A stretch of DNA of 64,000 nt from Russula earlei. Lineage: Eukaryota > Basidiomycota > Agaricomycetes > Russulales > Russulaceae. Location of the stretch: NCBI GenBank assembly GCA_025769875.1, contig JAGFNK010000176.1, positions 32,097-96,096 on the forward strand. Reading direction: 5' to 3'. Below are positions 59,145 through 64,000 of the stretch, piece by piece. Under the pieces are notes generated by a model. The model saw nothing but the letters and a program-made list of their open reading frames with translations, had not been told where the DNA came from and did not search any database. A program made the position numbers and the translations under genes. How positions within the stretch are numbered: position 1 is the stretch's first letter; every line of letters begins with the position of its first letter.

Positions 59145-60930
59145 CTATGCCGCCATGCTATCTTCGCTCTCTTCCCCCGTCTTGATGTGCGACTCGATTC
59201 CGGATGCTACCGTGCTGGCGCTGACAGGCGACGTGGGAGAGCCAGACTGCGTCGGGGGCGTGTAACTGGACCCGGCGTGGTACGGCGTCCAATATGAAGG
59301 ATATCCATGAGGCGGATAGTACTGATAATATGCCTGCTGGGATTGTGCCTGCGCTTGCATGGGAGAAGTTTCACCCGACGGTGAGATTGCGTGCGGGGAC
59401 GTAGGGGAGTAGGCATGATAAGGCCCCATTCCTTGCGATGACACCTGGGAGGGAAGGGGTGAACCAGGAGCGCCAGGCGGCTGTGTGGCACCGGGAGGAG
59501 GGGGCCCAGGAGGTGGAAACATGGGGCCAGGGTAGATGCTCGACGGTGCCGGAATCGTGAAACCAAGCGGGTAAGAGTACGGGGCGAGACCGTAGGTGGC
59601 AGCAGCATAATGCGCATGTTGCAGCATTGCCATGTTCGGGTCGGAGAAGCTCGTCGGGGCGACGGCGTACGGGGAATTGCTGTCCGTCGGCGAGGCCGGG
59701 CTGCTGGAGTTTGTCGTAGAGCCCTTTGGCTTGCGTTTGCCCTTGGGGTTCGTGTACGGATCATATCGTTTGTTGCGTTTGCCCCCGTTTGCCGCACCCG
59801 TGGCGATAGCACCGCCTACTTCTAGAGGCTCGCTGAGTAGCGGCATTCCGACCGACAGGGCCGAATTCAGTACGTGCGGTGACGGTTCGACGTCGTCAGC
59901 TTCCCCGCGATACCGGGGAATGCCATCGACGCCAATTTCAACTTTGGGCGGATTTCGGAAATGCGTCTTCTCCAAGTACTCAGGGCTGATGTCGAGCGAT
60001 GCGAGTTCGGGATACGATGATGCGGTGCGAAGTCTGCCCTGTTCCACATCTTCGATCTTATAATACGAGATGAGATGCTGGGAAACGCCGCTGATTGTCA
60101 AAGAAAACGTCTATGCGGAATGATCAGCTTCCACGAACGTATGGATTCAGAGAAATGAAAAAGAAAAGAGGGCGTTTTGTGGCAGGTGTCCCCCCGCGCA
60201 ATTTAAAATCATCGCCGAGCCACAAGGGCGCCTCACTTTACGTCAAGAAGAGGATCACCGGACAAGACCAAGGTTACCGAAGGAGATCGAACATCTCATG
60301 GCCCGAACTCATGACGTTGGCAGGAGAACGCGGATGACCAGGCCATCGCGGGACACGGAGCAATAGTGCGGCCCGTGGCCGTCAAAATTGTCCACGAACA
60401 AGTGACAAACTCCTTCGACGCACCTTTTTCATCATCCCTCCCGGCTTGAACTTGTAACTGTTTGTCAAGCTTCCGACCAAGCTCCGCTCACGTTGCCTGT
60501 CAATCCCCAGCCGGGTCGTCTCCCCGCGCGGGCGGCTGAGCGTCTGACCCTCTGACTTTTGCCCGTCTCCGCTCGCTGCCTCGCCCTGGTCCGCGTCATT
60601 GCGAGGGCCCCTATGGCCCGCGCCCCGCTTCTCCGTCTCGCGGTAGAGGAGGAAATTTCCGAGTATCCTGCTGGGGCTCCAGAAGAATCCGTCCGTCCAA
60701 CGCTTGATGCCGCTTTCGTCTTCGTCAAAGACGAAAACGGAGCCGGAGGTGATCATCTTGCGTTCCGAGTCGACGAGACGCCGGGTGACGCGTGGGATCA
60801 TTCCACGCCGCGCAGCCTCGAGGATGAGGAGAGCGTCGCCAGTGGTCTCAATCCAGCCCGACCAAGGTGGCTCTGTCCATGTCGTGGAGGAACCTTGGGT
60901 GTTGGTATGAGATTCGGGGGGTGATGACAT
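59145..60930 (-). CDS. Gti1/Pac2 (WOPR) family transcription factor
   Basis: Member of the WOPR family (Gti1, Pac2, Wor1, Ryp1), fungal DNA-binding regulators of morphology and development. Start ATG 60930. Exon 1 (60930-60424) holds the first WOPR box: PPWSGWIETTGDALLILEAA, MITSGSVFVFDEDESGIKRW then TDGFFWSPSRILGNFLLYRE, followed by a variable loop and RSLVGSLTNSYKFKPGGMMK. A 313 nt phase-0 intron (60423-60111) leads to exon 2 (60110-59145) with TFSLTISGVSQHLISYYKIE then DVEQGRL, the second WOPR box. The ~230-residue C-terminal part is rich in Pro, Gln, Ser, Tyr and Gly, as usual for these activators. Spliced length 490 aa. A basic KRNKRYDPYTNPKGKRKPKG stretch near residue 275 could be a nuclear signal. 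Which WOPR subfamily it belongs to cannot be told here. Confidence 0.92.
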
Positions 60931-61527
60931 GCGTCGTGGGCTGCACGGCGAACAAAGATGAATCGGTTGACATGGTGTAGAGTTGGAGGGTAAACGCAGA
61001 CAAGATGAAGAGATGAAGATAGGAAAGGTGATCAGCCACCAAAAGAAAGTTTGGAGAACAAAGTTGGCTCACCGAGCAGGAAGATTTACGGGTGGAGGGC
61101 GAAATGAGTGAGAGCCTATTTAGGATTCAACACCCGCTGACTCCGCAATTCTGAGCGCTCTCAAGGGAGAGCAACGGGGCGGTTCTGATACTTGGGTGTT
61201 CTTAAGACGGGGGCAATCAAGGCAGGGATGGCCCGTTTGCTAACTGAAGGGGAGGCGGGGACGTTGTTGAACGAGTTGTTCGCTGTGGCTGAAAAGCCAG
61301 AGCGATAGTCTGTGAGATTTTCCTTATCAGGAAACCTCTTTGAGAACCCGAATTGGGATGCTCTCCCCTCGCACAGCCAGGCAGCAGAAAATCGTTGATA
61401 TATCCTCCCACTGCACATCACACTTTGAATATCGCTCCCCTGTCGGCCCCCACGTCGGTCCTGAAGCACGCTTTGCGACAGCGCTCGGAGCATCCCCACC
61501 GTGACTACATCCTGCGACTTGTCCTCG
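60931..61527. other. Upstream region of the Gti1/Pac2 gene
   Basis: Presumed promoter and leader of the minus-strand regulator. ORFs here (for example 61161-61544 minus) are unrecognised. Confidence 0.4.
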
Positions 61528-61990
61528 CTAACGATCGTGGTCACAGACGTGGACGGCGAGCGCGGGAGACGGCGGCGGAATGAGTTCGTTGCTGCCGGTT
61601 AGAGCCAGGTCGTCGAGGACGACTTCGAGGATGGGATAGGCTGAAACCTGTCAGCCAGAATTTAAAAGTCCACAACGGCCGATCCACACACTCCATTCGT
61701 CGTCCTCGTCTGGTGGGGGTCGTTTAGGCCGTGTGAGAGAAAGGATTATGGAGCGTAGTTGTGCCCCCGCTTCACCCGTCGCCTTCTACCTCCATCTTTG
61801 ATTCCTCGATATCACGCTTCGGCACAGGATACCGAACTGCCCAGTCGATCCTCACGCCGCCTTCGATACATCGTACAGATAGGTCGTAAAATCTAGAAAG
61901 CGCAGTCAGTGGAAACTCTTGGGGACGAAGCCGGGTGAATGGTATACCGGTGCTTGCTTGAATGCGATAGAACTGTAACATCATCCGAAA
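61528..61990 (-). CDS. Unrecognised multi-exon gene, 3' part
   Basis: Minus-strand coding-like segments: RIQASTGIPFTRLRPQEFPL then LSRFYDLSVRCIEGGVRIDW (61976-61775), then PPPDEDDEW (about 61700). A GTGTGT donor and CAG acceptor after that lead to YPILEVVLDDLALTGSNELI then PPPSPALAVHV, closing at a TAG at 61528-61530. The junction between the first two segments is unresolved. No family recognised. Confidence 0.35.
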
Positions 61991-62324
61991 CTCTCTCGAT
62001 GGCGTGCGAAGTTCCTATGTTCTAACCACCGAAATGCGGCATCATGTACCTCATCGAGCACCTCGTGGATTAGTAAACTCGTACTGATGCAGCTCTTGAC
62101 TCACCTCGAAGACTTTACCCCATCCAGCCCTATTTCCGGGAGCGGATGTGAGTTTGCTGATTCATCAAGACTGTGACTAGCACCTCGAACGCCTTGCTGA
62201 CTGAAAACAACCCAACACACTAATTAATTCTTATTAGCTCGTAGGTCCAGGAAGGTTCGCGAATACCCACCTTCGCCTTCATTATCGGCGGAGCATCTAG
62301 CTACCCGATGCGAAGCAAATTCAT

Positions 62325-62640
62325 TCAATGGAGCGAGGACCAGTTGTAAATGCTCTGACGTGACGACAGATAAATATGCCTCAGTCGATTGATTTGACGG
62401 GACAGGATTTCCACGAGCCCACCGGCCGTGTCCAAGTCCATCGAACTCAGCACTTGCCCAAACCTCTCGCCCATGTCCTTTGTTGTAGACAAGGAAAATG
62501 CCGCGTGGGACTCTATGATTCCCTTCACCTCATAATCGCCGGCCTGTCTCGTTTAAGTGTAGTACCGGTACAGCCTTGCAAACAGCTTTCAAGACAGAAA
62601 GAATAAGATCTCGATCCTCAGGAAATGTCTCTATCACTTC
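62325..62640 (-). CDS. Unrecognised exon-like ORF
   Basis: Minus-strand frame reading LILSVLKAVCKAVPVLHLNE (62625-62540) and, in another frame after a CAG, AGDYEVKGIIESHAAFSLST then MGERFGQVLSSMDLDTAGGL. Coding-like in composition, possibly an exon of the same gene as 61528-61990 or a copy of a repeated hypothetical protein family. No function can be given. Confidence 0.3.
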
Positions 62641-63039
62641 ACGTAGTCATCCAAGACTCAGAATCTCCTACGCGATCGCGATCACAGTGGGCGAGTGATA
62701 GGTGCACGTGCGGAACGTCACTTCTTTTTATTAAAAGTAACGCACTTTTCAATATCGTCATCCACGCCGTGCAACGGCGTACACTCGAATACCGCCAACC
62801 CAGGCGTGCGCGCCGCAGCGTCTGGCGCAAGTGGAATGAAAAAAGTGCTCTGACACCCCGCGCGCCGCTCCTGCGCACGTCGAACTTTCTCTCGACCCAA
62901 ATGGCCGTGCCGTCGTTGTCGGGATCGAGCGAGAGCCACAAGCAGTAATCGAACAGAGTAGGGCTGCCCTCTGCGCGCGGAAAGCAGCAAGGAAGGTGCC
63001 AGGCGCCCATCGGCGTTCGTGTTGTTCGTGATTCTGGGT

Positions 63040-64000
63040 GAAGGTAATTCGACGTACTTTGGAAGAATTACCCGCGACGTTGGATGGCACATACAAACAG
63101 ACATTACAGGCAATCGATATAGAGAAATGGGCTTATGCCCGTCGTCTATTCCAATGTCTCGTCGTATCTGTCCGTCACTTCGAGTCGAGGAACTTGCAGA
63201 ACTTTTTGCCATCCAACCTAATGAAGAATCAATTCCCCAGTTCAATGCTTGGCGTCCCGAGAAAGCAGAAGAATCTGTGCTGTCGGCTTGTTCTACTCTA
63301 ATCGCTGTTGTCGATGTCGATGGCAAACAAGTCGCGCAGTTCTCGCACTCCTCTGTGAAAGAATACTTGACCTCGAATCGAACCGCGAATTCGGGCCATG
63401 TTTCCTACTTTCATATGCTCCCAAAACAGGCACATACTCTCATGGCTAGAGCTTGCCTCAGCGTACTCCTTCATCTGGACGATGGAATTGACAAAATGAA
63501 ATTGAAGAATTTCCCCTTGGCATCGTATGCGGCTCAGCACTGGATTGACCATGCGCAGTTCGAGAATCGGAGATTGAAGATGGCATGGCATGCCTCTTCG
63601 ACAATGGCAGGCCGCACTTTGCCGCTTGGATCTGGGTGTACGATATAGATGGAAAACTCCCCAACTCTACCGCACATCCGGAACCACCAGATGCAGTCCC
63701 ATTGTATTACGTTGCACTCTGTGGTTTCCGTGACACCTCTGAGCGCCTCATTGATGCCCATCCAGCGGATGTCAATGCTCGGGGCGGAATGCACATGACT
63801 CCGGTACATGCTGCTCTTAATGGAGCATGGTGCTGACGTGACGGGTCGTGGCAGCTTGCGTCAGACTCCATTACACATAGCATCGCGACAGGGTTACGAC
63901 GACATCGTGCGGGGATTAATCGACCTCGGCGCAGAACCGAACGCCAAGATGGCATGGGAGGAGACGTCGTTAATGCAGCGTCTGCAGGCGGTAAAGTGAA
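63040..64000 (+). pseudogene. NACHT/ankyrin-repeat remnant (runs off right edge)
   Basis: Follows the post-NACHT and ankyrin part of a STAND-type protein: RRTLEELPATLDGTYKQTLQ (about 63047), EELAELFAIQPNEESIPQFN (about 63190), VAQFSHSSVKEYLTSNRT (about 63330), ACLSVLLHLDDGIDKMKLKN (about 63455), YVALCGFRDTSERLIDAHPA then DVNARGG (about 63705), and the ankyrin-like TPLHIASRQGYDDIVRGLID (about 63860) with DLGAEPNAK. Frame changes near 63172, 63572 and 63812 look like single-base losses, since the protein reads on smoothly in the next frame with no splice sites. The NTP-binding part is missing upstream, so it is truncated at the 5' end too. Confidence 0.65.

Overview
The window looks like nuclear DNA of an agaricomycete (mushroom-forming basidiomycete). 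Almost every conserved gene is cut by many 45-100 nt GT-AG introns. The gene content includes FunK1-type kinase remnants, WSC-domain copper radical oxidase, a Gti1/Pac2 regulator and expanded F-box families. The style of the F-box family and of the NACHT/ankyrin remnant suggests Boletales, but that is an inference from memory of families, not a database result.

Left block (1-24 kb) is a compact, mostly GC-rich host region. In order it holds the 5' end of a WDR48-like WD40 gene (-), a Nug1/nucleostemin-family GTPase (+), acetolactate synthase ILV2 (+), three tandem F-box paralogues (-) in different states of decay, a tail-anchored FHA/coiled-coil protein of SLMAP/PRO45 type (-), the RNA polymerase II assembly GTPase GPN1/NPA3 (+), the cyclin-dependent kinase CDK1 (+) and the 3'(2'),5'-bisphosphate nucleotidase MET22 (+). 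I resolved exon-intron structures for most of these by tracking reading phase. Between them the genes cover ribosome assembly, branched-chain and sulphur amino acid metabolism, Pol II import and cell-cycle control; only the F-box cluster looks fast-evolving.

Middle block (24-49 kb) is AT-richer and dominated by mobile DNA. Its centre is a DD34E Tc1/mariner-type element with unusually long (about 1.8 kb) terminal inverted arms. One copy (27082-39693) has a second copy (29902-34938) inserted into its own transposase gene, both flanked by TA duplications. The inner transposase reads as an intact five-exon gene. The outer right arm carries a multi-exon SAM-like gene whose first exon alone survives in the other three arms. 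A third element with the same termini (40477-43272) carries a Gag-like gene instead of a transposase. Around these lie a FAR1/MULE-like fragment, an F-box-like gene split by a probable solo LTR with target duplication, and a dead FunK1 kinase.

Right block (49.5-64 kb) returns to host sequence. It has a multi-WSC glyoxal oxidase (-) whose catalytic module reads intact but whose WSC modules show frameshifts, a long stretch with no recognised gene, a Gti1/Pac2 transcription factor (-), unrecognised exon-like ORFs (-), and at the right edge a frameshifted NACHT/ankyrin remnant (+) that runs off the window.
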